Shown piece by piece: positions 13,001 through 23,836 of a stretch of 27,759 bases of DNA; position 1 is the first letter of the stretch; each line of letters opens with the position of its first letter. The position numbers were made by a program, and so were the translations under genes. This DNA comes from Pezizomycotina sp. ARF18 (Eukaryota; Ascomycota). The notes beneath the pieces were generated by a model, which worked only from the letters and a program-made list of their open reading frames with translations, did no database searches and was not told the origin of the DNA. The DNA lies in NCBI GenBank assembly GCA_002224055.1, contig AZLU01000094.1, positions 1 through 27,759 on the forward strand, in the 5' to 3' direction.

Positions 13001-13426
13001 CCGCAGGGGAGACTTTCCGGGCTTGCCCTTAGCGTCGCCGTCGCCGTCCATTCCAAATGAACGCGAAGAAGCCGGACTTTTGAAGCCAAAACCCGGTGAA
13101 CACTGCCAGCGTAGCTACCCACAGCATGCCCGTCGCGGAGAGGTTTGCCTGAGGACAAGGTCCCTAAGCAGCCAGCAGACTAATTGCACGCCTACCGTCG
13201 CGCCGACACCCAGCAGGAATGAGTGCCTCTCCTGTTGAAGGCCGGGAGGTTAAATGATACCACCGCCGGCCGGGACCACGAAGACATCGACGTGCTGCGG
13301 CAGATTTGGGTTGCGAGGCTTCGGCGGTGTTCCCGAGGTTGTTTTGGCGTTCTCGTCGTGCTTGGGGGGAGGCGGCGGCGGCGCGTCATCGTCGTCGTCG
13401 GACACTGGACTCGCTCTCGGGCCCAT
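10018..13426 (-). CDS. Membrane-anchored long coiled-coil protein
   Basis: I start at the ATG at 13426-13424, which directly follows an in-frame TAG. The order on the - strand is: an acidic, Pro-rich N-terminus (MGPRASPVSDDDDDAPPPPP); VDVFVVPAGGG; a hydrophobic helix HSFLLGVGATVGVQLVCWLL (about 13230); a second, MLWVATLAVFTGFWLQ (about 13110); a Ser/Gly-rich linker; then about 1.7 kb of Glu/Lys/Arg/Ala-rich coiled coil (about 12800-11100) with repeats such as AEEAELAKKKAKAEAEAAE. A basic His-rich linker (KKHHHRHTHS) follows. The C-terminal region looks folded, with VLKAVHIYNGHEGRPKRP, NGLTLNISTAGLFVDDEI, GQHLLRANIRDAEGKNVLYI and GEDEGWKVPGG, and the end reads QMVVNAMTREDAANLL before the stop at 10018. 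Two membrane helices plus a long rod suggest a tether or scaffold; this is inference. The frame changes about ten or more times. I do not recognise a named family. Confidence 0.75.
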
Positions 13427-13769
13427 CTACAAGGCAGCAAGTAACCTAGAAGGGAAGTTCTGTTGATGTGCTCCCAGTTTCTCTCTTCCACTCTTCTCCC
13501 CCTTTACTATAGCCCTGTCGTAGTCATTAAAGGTGTTAGACTTGCGGTGACGGTAAACATATACAAGAAGCTCAAGACTAAAAAAAAAAAAAAATTGAGC
13601 ACGCACAAGGTCGCAATTGATCCGCCGTCCCGAGTTCACGTTGTCATGCGAAACCTGAAATTTGAAGAGTGTTGAGGTATTTCTGCGCTTAATATCGCGG
13701 CGGCCGAACAAAAAGAAATCAACGCCAAATAGAAGGTCCGGAGAAGAATGCAATATCAATAACTTTAAA

Positions 13770-13771
<2 letters not shown>

Positions 13772-13803
<32 letters not shown>
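13772..13803. repeat. T32 homopolymer
   Basis: Thirty-two consecutive T on the + strand, about 350 bases upstream of the coiled-coil gene start. It is the longest homopolymer I found in the window. Confidence 0.9.
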
Positions 13804-14700
13804 CAATATTCTTTGGATTTTCCTATTCTATCCGAAAGGGAGCAGGAAACTGTATAGCTCGACTGTTAGAGATCGCAAAACCTTACGTAATGACAGAACT
13901 GAAATTTGGTTGTGGCCAAATTCAACGCAGGAGTGAAACTAGACTTTCTCTCTGTAAATAAGATCACGAAACTCCTCACGGGATTAGAGAACCGCGCACA
14001 AGGGAAGAAAAAGTACAGAAGAAAGGGTGACTTTTTGAATCTGTGGAGTTAGATCTTGTCTTTGAAAAGGGGCAGAGAGAAGTAAGTAAGTAGCTAGTTT
14101 TGGCTCGAAGCTCAAAGCCAAGCTACCGAACGGCTGAGAGAGAATGTAGAATAACAGCGACGATTCTCAATTGACTAGCGACCGCCAGTGAATACCTCGT
14201 TAAAGACGAGTAGATACTACTGAAGTAAGTGATTGAGGATTTATCTGTGCGAACTTTAAGAGGTTAGAATATAGTAGTGACTCAGTTTCAAAATAACGCG
14301 GACTGGGATGATAGTAGTAAAGTAAGAAGAAGGACGAAAATGCGAAGAAGATGAATAAAATTTGGGAAGGTTTCGGAGCTGCTGTGCTTGTCACCAGGAG
14401 GCTGCTCTGCTGTTTTCTTACTAGCTTCAACTTCAGGCAGGAGGGACAGAAGAGAATTGAAAAAAAAAAAAATTTTTTTTGGGACTTTGCTAGTTCCGTA
14501 TTTTTTTATTTATTTTATTTTTTTTTTTTCGTTTGTTTTTGTTTTTGGGGAGCAGGGGGGCCGTCGGGGAAATTTAAAATACCCCCTACCTACCAAGTTA
14601 TTTTTTTTTTTTTTTTATATTTTGTCCTACTAGTAAACACCACCACACAGTAACACACAGCGACAGAACAGAAACAAGCGAAGATGGTAAACAACTTACG

Positions 14701-14702
<2 letters not shown>

Positions 14703-14746
<44 letters not shown>
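14703..14746. repeat. AAT trinucleotide microsatellite
   Basis: An uninterrupted AAT/ATA repeat of about 14 units in non-coding DNA. It is a candidate length-variable locus. Confidence 0.9.
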
Positions 14747-15020
14747 CTAATAAACGGGTGATATAGAATAATAACTAGTTAGAAATATACTTCAGAAAGA
14801 ATTAATAATATAATCTTTCGTGTGTGCCTCTATTTTACTTAGTCAATATACAGTAGAGTAAGTATTTATTCAAGTATATTGAGGTATTAATTATCAGAGC
14901 AAAGTGACTGACTATTCACTCTTAAGTATTCCTTTCCCGCAAGCTAAGGGAACCTTTTGACGTGTCAAAAAAGAAAGAAAGAGAGAAAAGGATAGAATAG
15001 GGAAAAATAATTCTTTCCCC

Positions 15021-15057
15021 TTTTTTTTTTTTTTTTTTTTTTTTTTTCTCTTTCTCT

Positions 15058-15089
<32 letters not shown>

Positions 15090-15136
15090 TCTCTTGCTTC
15101 CCCCCCCCCCCCCCCCGTTGTCCGTTGTCCGTTGTC
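15021..15136. repeat. Compound pyrimidine tract: T27, CT repeats, C17, GTTGTCC repeats
   Basis: The order is T27 (15021-15047), then CTCTTT and CT repeats to about 15090, then C17 (15100-15116), then three near-copies of GTTGTCC (15117-15136). About 70 bases are pure pyrimidine on one strand. Mirror-like homopyrimidine tracts can form triplex DNA; that is general knowledge, not shown here. Confidence 0.9.
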
Positions 15137-17212
15137 GGGGCACCAGGAAAGGGTCGCGGGCGGTAAACTTGGGAGCAACAACACATGCAAACCCCCCCAA
15201 TCACTCAACAATATATAATATCACCAACCACGTCAACGGTCAGAATATAATGGATTAAAATAAAAAAGAAAAATAATAATAAATACGGAATAGCGCTACT
15301 CTTTTTTAACCAAGTAATGCAATAGCGTAGTATTTACCCCAAGTACTTACTACCTCTCTATGACCGAGAGAGGATAGGATGGGGATCAGGCATGTCAAGC
15401 AAGTACCCATCGCGCGAAGAAAGCATGTACGTAATGTAAGTACATGGTCTCTTTCAATATATCATCTTTTTGCCTGAGCTGCAGGTCGCTTTTTCATTAT
15501 TTTTTTTTTTGGCTCACACCCACGCACACATACACAGACCTGCTTGTTCGTCAATCAATCCCATCCCATGCATTTTCCGGCAAAAATTTTACGTGCATGT
15601 GTCCCCCGGGGAACTGGCATTGGGATAACTTGAGCTTGATGATCCAGAGGATCACAGCCTTTTCTTTCTTTCTTCCTTATTTCTTATTGTTTCCTTTTTT
15701 TTTTTTTCCTTTTGGTCAATTGGGATTCCAATTATACATAAAAAAAATAAATAAAATAAAGATCACGATGCCCGTCGGGCCGCTCCAGTTCTCCAGCAAA
15801 TGAGAGAACGGGGTTCGTTGACGCAAAAGACGCAATGGCAGTGCTTTTCTTTTTTCGCTCGATTTATATTATTGTTCTCATTTCCAAGGCGCCTCCCCTG
15901 GTGGGCTTGCCGGAGTGTTATCGAAAAGAAAAGAAAAGAAAGAAAGAAAAATATTGAGGAGCTCCATGATTCGCTTGATGAAAAAGAAAAACAATCAAAA
16001 CGGTAAAAAGGAAGCTCAGGAGTTCAGAAGATAACTGGAGGAAAACAAAAAAGAGAAACAAATTTATGGAAACAAAACAAAAAAAAAAAAAACAGAACAG
16101 AACAAAGAGTAGCAACCTTCCAAATCAAGTATACTTCCGCATATATTGGTTGAAAATATAGTAATAATAGTAATAATGAATCAAATAAATAAGAAATATT
16201 TTATCATTCGGACGTGATAGCTCGGATAGCTGTCAATCTTAAGTTGCAAGATATATAAACAGTCAAATCCGCATCTCTTTTTCTTTGCCCTCACGATTTT
16301 AGTGCCAGTTTACAAATGAGACTATTTCTCTCTCGCGGTGCCTTGAAAACAGAGAGTTCACATACTTAATCAGCTGTCAATTTATATCGAATATGCAGGC
16401 TTAAATAACATAACTACAACACTTGTTTTGATACCATATACCAGTATATATGTATATATCGTTCATCGTGAGCTATATGAAAGCAGAACAGACCATATTT
16501 GTCAATTTCGAAGCTACTTTTGGGAATCTCTTTCGAGCTACAAGTCGTAATTGTCTACTTAATTTTAAAACATGTGCACACCGAAACCCGAAGGATCAAT
16601 ACCACAGTTACAAGAAAAGTTCAGAGCACTTGGGAATATATCCAATACTACTATCTATAAATTATAAATTACTTAGTGCTAGTGAATGTATTAAAGGCGA
16701 AACATGATCGTCATTCGTGCACGTTAATCGTTACAATAATAGCAGAGCATGCAAAAAAAAAACAAGGGAAATAAACAAATAGGAGGCAAGCAAACCATTA
16801 TAACGACATCACTCGATAAAGAAGAAAAAGACCTCAACCGAATAAAAGCAAATAAACAATAGGAATACTTGCAATGGGCAAGAGACAAAGGAAAGAGAGA
16901 GGAGAGAGCCACCCATTCGTTCATTATAGTCCTGATTATCCAAAAAAAAAAAAAAAAAGCCGAGCAAGACAAAAGAAAGAATAATATATAGAAAAATGGG
17001 CTCGTGTATTTGCATGCATCAAAGTGACGAATAACAAAAAAAAAAAAAAAACCTACATGAGGAGGATTAAGAATGTATTCCACGCCAGAAAATTTCCTTT
17101 CCCAACTTTATCGTCAACTCATAATCGGAATATAAAATATATTGATCCTCCGGGCAAACAAAGACTAGGAGCGATCTAGAAAAAAAAGAAAAGAAAAAAA
17201 AACGAATAGGCG

Positions 17213-19662
17213 TTACAGCCCTTCGTTCAAGGGACCACCCGTAGTGGAAACTGGGCGCTTCCTGACCGAACCCTTGCGAGGCGGTGGTGCTGCCGCATCG
17301 GAGGACATTCTCTGTTTTCCTTTGGGATCTGTAGGTCGGAGGATAACAAATATAAGTATGCATTATATATATATCAATCCAGGTTCAGGTTTTTATTTTG
17401 CGAAAATTCATAATCTCTCGTCTCCTCTTTGACTATGAATAATATCTAACGCCTTTCCTAATTGTGATTCTAATGCATTGCGTGGTACTATTGTTCATCC
17501 GGACCAGGGGAAGAGGGAAAAAAGGGGGGGAAAAGAATAAAAGATAGAGGAACAAAATGAGAAATCATAAGGAGAAACTCGAGAAGACATGGATATAGGC
17601 GAGACGAACAAGGAATGATAGCAAAGAGTACAATAATAATATAAAGTATAGGATCTCTCTTTGGGATACAAGATAAGCTAAGATTTTTGTTCCATTATAT
17701 GCATGATTGGGGGCGAACGGGTCCCCCAGGACATGAAATTACTGGGTTCTCGAGTGTTATTCTGGGATTTTGAATTGTTAGGGGATCCTCCGGAACAAAA
17801 AAAAAAAAAACGAAGGGAAGAAACCTTAGATACTCATGACTTTATAAAAAGAAAATGACGAAAAAAGCAATAGAGTTACAACAACAGAAAGAGAGTCGTA
17901 AACAAAGCATGTAGATTTGAATCGTTCAAGAATGATTGATGGCGTTCTTAACTCTTTATACATGGCCATTTTTCTTGTACTTTTTGTCTTCCGATATTCC
18001 CCTGCTGAGCTCTTCGATGACCTTTCCAAATGCTTCACCGGTCTCGTGCCCATACGCTTTTCAAAGGTCATCAGAATAAATGCTCTAGTAGAAATTTGAA
18101 GGAAGACGGAAGGAGATGGAAAGAATGGCAAGACAGGAAAGGTAGCTAATTTTTCCCCCGACGTATATCCCTTTTTCGTGCATATATTTTAGAATGGATA
18201 AGTTTGAAAGTTTTAACGCTTACCTCCTACTGCTTTTCCGATACTCATGTTGCGGACCTGATCCTGAAGGGAATCGATAGTCTTCATCTGGTCGTAATAA
18301 AGCCTCTTAACTTTGTCGTATTTGAGCTTCAGGATTTCGTCGGTGTAGCCGGCGCCGCCTTGCGCGCCGGCCTGATCCTTCGCCGTTACGGGCGCAGACC
18401 TTCTCTTGTCGACGCCGTTGCCTGAACCTGCTGGTGCAAGGCGTTGACTTGATCTTCGAGATCCCGGATGCGGCTCTGAAGACGATCCCTTTCCGCCTTG
18501 GCATTTTCTCGTTCAGCCGCCGCCTCTTCCCGTTTCTCGTTGACGGCGTCTTCCTTAAGACGGGCGATAGCGTCCTTCTCCCGAACGACCGCGTCGCGCT
18601 CGCGCATAATAGCATCCTTCTCCCGGATGATCGTGTCCCGTTCCCTTTTGATGGCGTTGAGTTCTCTGCTGTTCAAATCTTGTTCCGATCTGAGAGCATC
18701 CCTGTCCTTCGTGAGAATGTCGAGGTCGCGCAACAGGTCGTTGCGCTCAGCTTGCAGAACCTCGACGTCCTTGGTAAGATCTTCTACCTGCTGTTCGCGC
18801 TGGAAATATAGCTTCTTCACTTTGGTGTATTTGGTAGTCAACGCTTCGAGATCCTGGACGGCGCTTGCGTTATCGTTCTCCGGAGGCCTGGTGCGAAGCT
18901 GTAGAGTGCAACAAGAAAAACAATTACGTTAGTGGGGGAAAAAAAAAAATCTCTTATTACTTCTGCCGCGAAAGATCAAAGAAGATCAAAGGGAAAAAGA
19001 AAAAACAGAGGTTTCATCTTCCGCTACAGGAAAATCACGCCTGCCGCTTCGCGATCACTAACATCCTCGTTTTCGGCGTTCAGCCGTGAATTTTCCGATA
19101 GTAGAGAGGTCAGTTTCCCTTCAAGTCTCTGATACTCGTTCATGAGGCCCTGGAGATAATCCGCAGCGGATTCCAAGATGCCATCGTTATCGTCCTCGGC
19201 GCTGTAGTTTTGTTGCTGTTGCTGCTGCTGGGCCAATGCGCCGCCGGTGGCGGCGGCAGAATTTCCAACCCCAGAAATTTCCCCCTCTGGAGCGCCCAGT
19301 TGATCACGGCCGTCATCGTCGACGTTTGCCGCTGGCGGTTGTTGAGTCGAAGACATCCTGCGACGACCTAGTCTGACGGAGCCGTTGTGAATTCGAATTC
19401 CTGATAACTCGAGGGTTAGACACGGTGGTTGATTCGGAACCACGGCCCTTGAAATCTAACGGAGACGACGACGACGGATTGGCGAAGTCTGCCGAGCGTT
19501 GGGGCCAATCGGCAATGGTGTCCGGGAAGGCGAATCCGGGTTGTGGTGCAAAGTGAAAAGAGGGATCAGGAGGGCCCCCTGCGTCTTCTCCCTCTTTAGT
19601 AGGATCAGTTAAGATCAACAATTCGTGCGTAGATTTTCGAGGTGAATTGGGTTTATAAGAAG
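17213..19662 (-). CDS. Spliced coiled-coil protein (5' exon missing)
   Basis: An exon opens after the acceptor TTACAG at 19662 and reads SYKPNSPRKSTHELLILTDP, later FPDTIADWPQRSADF and RLRQTRSSQD. It then shifts frame near 19350 to STQQPPAANVDDDGRDQLG, a poly-Gln stretch and NEYQRLEGKLTSLLSENSRL. Intron 18899-19062 joins NAENED to LRTRPPEN in phase. The next exon (18898-18224) is coiled coil: ALTTKYTKVKKLYFQREQQV, then repeats of the type RERDAVVREKDAI, one frameshift near 18420, and LKLKYDKVKRLYYDQMKTID. Its donor G|GTAAGCG is phase 1, as is the acceptor at 17328, which gives the tail DPKGKQRMSSDAAAPPPRKG ending at 17213. That last intron is 895 bases long, unusual for a fungus, and may hide another exon. 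An ATG at 19356 is an alternative start. I recognise no named family; a scaffold role is inference. Confidence 0.7.
18899..19062 (-). other. Intron in the coiled-coil gene
   Basis: A GTTAGT donor after codon GAT and a CTCTACAG acceptor flank 164 bases in phase 0. Splicing turns two truncated frames into a continuous heptad segment (NAENED joined to LRTRPPEN). Without splicing the frame runs to a stop shortly after the donor. Confidence 0.75.
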
Positions 19663-20156
19663 CTGTAATATGTTTAAATCTCGAATAAGCTTAATTGAGG
19701 CGTGCTTATTATACTCTCTTTTTTTTTTTTTCTTTTCTTTTCTCCTGGATAGTATTGATATTGTTATTAAAGAAATATAGGTTGATAGATTAATTCCTTT
19801 GTTTTTTCTTCCCCCTAATTTCCTCTTTTTAATTTCGAGTACGAAGAAAAAAAGCACATATCCCTGGGCTCCTTGAAAAAAAAAAAAAAAGAGGCAATAA
19901 GGATATAAAGTAAATAAATAGCCAATTACTTATAATAATACCGTAAAGTCGAATTGTCGAACAGAACAATCTAGTTGGGCTTAAACCTGCTAATTTGCTT
20001 GCACGTACAGAGAGAGAGAGAGAGGGAAAGAAAAATGAAAAGGAAAGGTGTACGGATTAAAAAAAAAAAGGAATTAGTACCAATAGGAAAAAAAAAAAAA
20101 AGGAAATTCTGAGAATAATTCAACCGGTCTTATATTAGATGCTTGCTGCTGCTGCT

Positions 20157-20192
<36 letters not shown>

Positions 20193-21133
20193 GATATATA
20201 TAATACGGGGAATAGGATAGGATGTATTGTATTGCACTTGTTACTTCCCAGCCACCAACATTTAGAAAGAAGTACCTTTGATTGTATTGAACTTGAGTGT
20301 GTGCCTGAAAAGAAAGAAGGCTGGTAAACACTACTAAATAATAATAATACCGTATCGACAATTATCGCGCAAACGACAAGGATATAAAAGCAAGTATCTG
20401 CGAATATTATTGTGATTTTCTCGTGCAGAACCATTTTCTTCTCCTTGTCATACACCTCAGATGATTACTTATTCTAATTCTATATAATAAATAACATTAT
20501 TATTCTAATTCTCAAGTATAAATCCGTTTATATATATATATATTTGGCTATATACCAATTTATTCTGCTGTCCGAGAAGAAGAAAAAAGGAAGAGAAAAA
20601 AAAATATGAGCGGCTCTATCGGAGGAAAATTACAAACGCCAGATCGAAAAGGTTTCGGACAGTTTGGACGGCTCAACTGCCCATTGCAGCTTCGCTACTC
20701 TACCACGGCCCCCAGGACTTGCCGATGTTGATAACTATAGCTTACTTGGTAGGTAGCGAAATTGGGAGATATAATAATAAGTAACAACGAAGGCTAACCA
20801 AACTCACCCTTTGTATTTAGTAGAAACTATATAATAAACATTAACACCTAAACCTAGAAAATATTTTTAAACGTGAACCTCTTTCCATGTACCAAACTTA
20901 AATCCAACAGAAAAAGACCAATAAAATTTGCGCATGGTGTTACAAGGTTTTTGTTTCATTTTCCTATTCCATCACAGAAGTTTCAAAGACCCCCAAGCAA
21001 AATAGCACGCTCCTATCAAAGGTTTGTTATTTTATTTAAAAAAAGAAAAGCAAAGCAAACGTCGCTAGCATCCAGTGCTAGGTCTAAGCGAGGAAATACT
21101 GATAAAAGCAAGCTACCGCTATGAAAAATCAAT
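19663..21133. other. Spacer; should contain the missing 5' exon
   Basis: This is A/T-rich DNA with a T30 run (20159-20188) next to a GCT repeat and many A runs. The coiled-coil gene that enters at 19662 through an acceptor site needs an upstream exon somewhere here, but I could not identify it. A GC-richer island lies at about 20606-20745. Confidence 0.5.
20606..20745. other. GC-richer island with a 41-codon open frame
   Basis: In a strongly A/T-rich spacer, about 140 bases have clearly higher GC. On the + strand an ATG at about 20606 opens MSGSIGGKLQTPDRKGFGQF and stops after 41 codons. On the - strand no long frame is present. It could be the missing first exon of the neighbouring - strand gene, a small gene, or a non-coding RNA; I cannot decide. 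Confidence 0.3.
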
Positions 21134-22631
21134 TTAATGCTCTACTTTGGTTGAAGTAGAATTTCCCTGTGAATACCAAGGGTGGTGACGCTTACTGAGA
21201 GGGCTCAGCATACCGCCCTCTCCAAAGTCGCCTTCAAGGACCATGACCTGATCATCCTCGTCGGGAAAAAATTGCCGATTGTCATCGTAATTGTTTTCTA
21301 CGATAAAAAGTATCTGCATTAGCACTAGCTTGTCAAGAATTTAGGAGCAGTAAGGTTATAAACTTTTTGATATAAGAAAGGAAGGAAGGAAAGATATTCC
21401 TGCCGGGAGCTCACCAATAAGGGACGGATCAATATTCCTAAGCAAGTGATCATTAGACGAAGGGTTTTCGGGAAACATCCCCTCGCGCTTTCGGTGCCTC
21501 TGAGGCTTGGGCAGTCCCATATAGGTTGTCAATTTCGGTCTGCTCCACCCCATGGCCTCGCTATCGCCGTAATCATCTTCGGCTTCCTCTTCCTTAAAAT
21601 CGGAAGAAAGTTTCTTCCTCGTGATATTCGGTGTTTCTGTTGACGGGCCTTAGCCCTTTCGGAACGGTGGTTTGATTTATATCTCTATATTGCAGAATTT
21701 TAGAATGAAAATCCATAATAGCACATAGCAGATGGACGGAATACGGGGTTTTTGGACGTCAGGTACTTACCGAAAGGAGGGACCAGGGATCATGGATTGC
21801 AACGCCAAACTCGCTCTCCTTAAGGCTTGTTATCACAAACCCCTTACAATTCTTGAGTGAAAAAGGGAGCATTAGCTTTTTTGAAATTAATAAATATATA
21901 TATATATATATATTATCTTTTCTTTTTTATCTGGAGAAAGGGATTTGTGAAGCAGCGGACTGCGATATTAAGAGCTATCTCATGAGCTCACCTCGGCTAC
22001 CATAACCAAATCTGCCAACTTCTGCTCATAGGATGAGATCGATTTGACCTTTGTTTTCTTAGGCCGCATACTAAAAGGTAGTTGCTCTTGAGAATAAAAG
22101 CCTTTCACTGGGGCTTTTATAGAACGAGTGGTGTTAACTCTTGTCTCTCCATTTCGACCTAAGTAAAGAAAGACGGGAAAGAAAAAGTTTAGTGAGTGGA
22201 CCAAGTCAAGTCAAATGCTGAAATGACAGCAAGGGAGTCCCCTTCTCTCTTTTCCTCAGGGAAAGCAGTGTTGTTGTTACTTACAGCCCACTTCCAAGCA
22301 CTGCTGATGAACATATCGTCAGTTATGCTTTGGAATTGCTGGTGAACCGTTCCATTATCCCTGTCGAGGGAATATGCCACTTCTTCATGGCTGGAACAAG
22401 CGTGTTGACCGTGTTCTGCATCCTTGCACATCGAAACCTTTGCTCACGAATGTGCTGCAGTATGGAGGCCTGGTTGCTCAGTCCGAAAGCGTTTACGGAA
22501 TCTACGCGGTTCCTAGCATACGTTGAGGAAAAACCTTCGTTTTGGCAAGCTTTGGCATTAATTGAAACGCCGAACTTCCATGCAAGTTTGAAGAATTGCA
22601 TAAGACTCTAGCGGAGACATCAGCTTATGGA

Positions 22632-22664
<33 letters not shown>

Positions 22665-22985
22665 GGAGAGAGAGAGAGAGAAAAAGTTTGACGATTTGGA
22701 CTCAGGAAAGTGCTTACCAGGGTGTCGTTTCCCGACATATTCAAGCCCCAACATTGCGGAGATATTTAATCAACTCAGTTTCGATGTCGATTTCTGGAGC
22801 GACGCCAGTACCTATGAAATTGGCCAGCATCTCCTGGATCTGAAACAGTAAATCCTCCAGCGATGGCGCCGTTAACCCCCTCATGAGGACGATGTCATAG
22901 AAGGTCTTTTCTGTTATCTCGGGAAGTATGTTTACACCGACAGACCGGCGGCAAAGAGCGCCTGGAGGTTTAGTTCTCCGGCCAT
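21134..22985 (-). CDS. Six-exon gene of unknown family
   Basis: The start is the ATG at 22985-22983 (MAGELNLQALFAAGLSV). One missing base then leads into NILPEITEKTFYDIVLMRGL, LEDLLFQIQEMLANFIG and LEYVGKRHP. Proposed exons are 22985-22718, 22607-22285, 22158-21992, 21825-21771, 21682-21415 and 21297-21134, all with GT donors and AG acceptors. Exon 2 holds MQFFKLAWKFGVSINAKAC and, in another frame, TDDMFISSAWKWA. Exon 3 holds FYSQEQLPFSMRPKKTKVKS and EQKLADLVMVAE. Exon 4 gives ALRRASLALQSMIPGPSFR, which joins YKSNHRSERAKARQQKHRIS. The last two exons join in phase to give LLRNIDPSLI and ENNYDDNRQFF, and the protein ends STSTKVEH. The tail is acidic and likely disordered, while the N-terminal half is helical and looks conserved. 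Some junctions do not agree in phase, which fits the indels seen elsewhere. I do not recognise the family; basic clusters suggest a nuclear protein, as inference only. Confidence 0.6.
21298..21414 (-). other. Last intron of the six-exon gene
   Basis: The donor GTGAGC follows ATTG, and the acceptor TATCGTAG precedes AAAACAATTACG. Removing the 117 bases keeps the frame and yields PSLIENNYDDNRQ. Both flanking segments are coding-like, so this is the best supported splice in the gene. Confidence 0.75.
22634..22681. repeat. T15A16 inverted homopolymer plus GA repeat
   Basis: Fifteen T, sixteen A and then a GA repeat lie inside the proposed first intron (22608-22717) of the six-exon gene. It is the second T-to-A homopolymer palindrome of the window. 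Confidence 0.85.
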
Positions 22986-23700
22986 AGTGTCTACTCTTCG
23001 TCAAATTTCTTTCTGTCTAATAGAAAGGCGACGAAAGAAAGGAAAAAAGGGAAGGTATTGATATATAGAATAGGGGCGGACGTAAGAAGGGTGAATGTTA
23101 TCAAAAGCAGATCTTTGTCTCTAAGTTGACCTATGTGGACTCTTGTGGAAAAAGTAGGATGATGGAGGGAAGAAGGAAAGGAAATAAAATGAGATGGAAA
23201 GGACATTATTTATAGGCATCACTGTGAGTGAAATTATCTTGAAGAAATTATTCGAATATTCAATACAAATCCAATGGCCCGGAGATAGATTTTCTTATTG
23301 AAAGAAATATAATTTCTTCGATGAGTTTCGGTGACGCTGTGAGGTAAGTGAAGTCAACTATTTTTTTTTTTCTGTCCACGATAGTATTGTCCGCGAAGTT
23401 TATTATTGAATAGCAAGCCAGAGCTGCACGTGCTACCCCCTATGCGTTGGAAGATCGCAACAATCGTAAGGAATTCAAAAATGAGTTCAGTCGGTAAATA
23501 ACAATGCTTGGGGCAATAGGCTGTCCCCTTACAAGAACATCACTCAGAGGATATATAGAACCTTCAGAGGATTTTGGTTTTAAAACTAAAATCAGCCCTC
23601 AAATTTGATACTGTAGCGCATGAAACTTACAAAATATCAGTCTCTACTACATCCGATATTGATATATCACTTTATAGCTCTGCTAAATGCACGAGGAATT

Positions 23701-23766
23701 TATAAGGGTCAGAAATTCCACTTGGAGACGCCTTATAAGGGGCAGAAATTCCACTTGGAGACGCCT
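23701..23766. repeat. 33-base tandem duplication
   Basis: Two adjacent 33-base copies (23701-23733 and 23734-23766) differ at one position, the ninth base (T versus G). The unit begins TATAAGGG and contains AAATTCCACTTGGAGACGCC. Confidence 0.9.
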
Positions 23767-23804
23767 TTGAAACTGGTAGTAGCTACTAACACATAATTGG
23801 CAAT

Positions 23805-23836
<32 letters not shown>
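23805..23836. repeat. AC/AT dinucleotide microsatellite
   Basis: About nine AC units pass directly into about seven AT units, in non-coding DNA. Confidence 0.9.

Larger units (their letters stand above)
13427..17212. other. Long gene-free spacer rich in microsatellites
   Basis: Nearly 3.8 kb without a supportable gene. It holds a T32 run (13772-13803), an AAT microsatellite (14703-14746), a compound T/CT/C tract (15021-15136) and many A-rich stretches near 16070-16095, 16750-16770 and 16941-17050. The first 350 bases should hold the promoter of the coiled-coil gene that starts at 13426. Open frames such as 15444-15803 and 16450-16707 have ATG starts but read as Phe/Ser/Ile-rich translations of T/A-rich DNA and match nothing I know. 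Confidence 0.6.

Noticed and set aside
15444-15803. 119-codon ATG frame
   Set aside because: It is mostly Phe/Ser/Leu from T-rich DNA and has no conserved pattern.
16450-16707. 85-codon ATG frame
   Set aside because: Its A/T-rich composition matches the spacer and I see no motif or splice context.
20600-20760. tRNA gene
   Set aside because: No B-box GGTTCGA or cloverleaf could be found in the GC-rich island or elsewhere in spacers.
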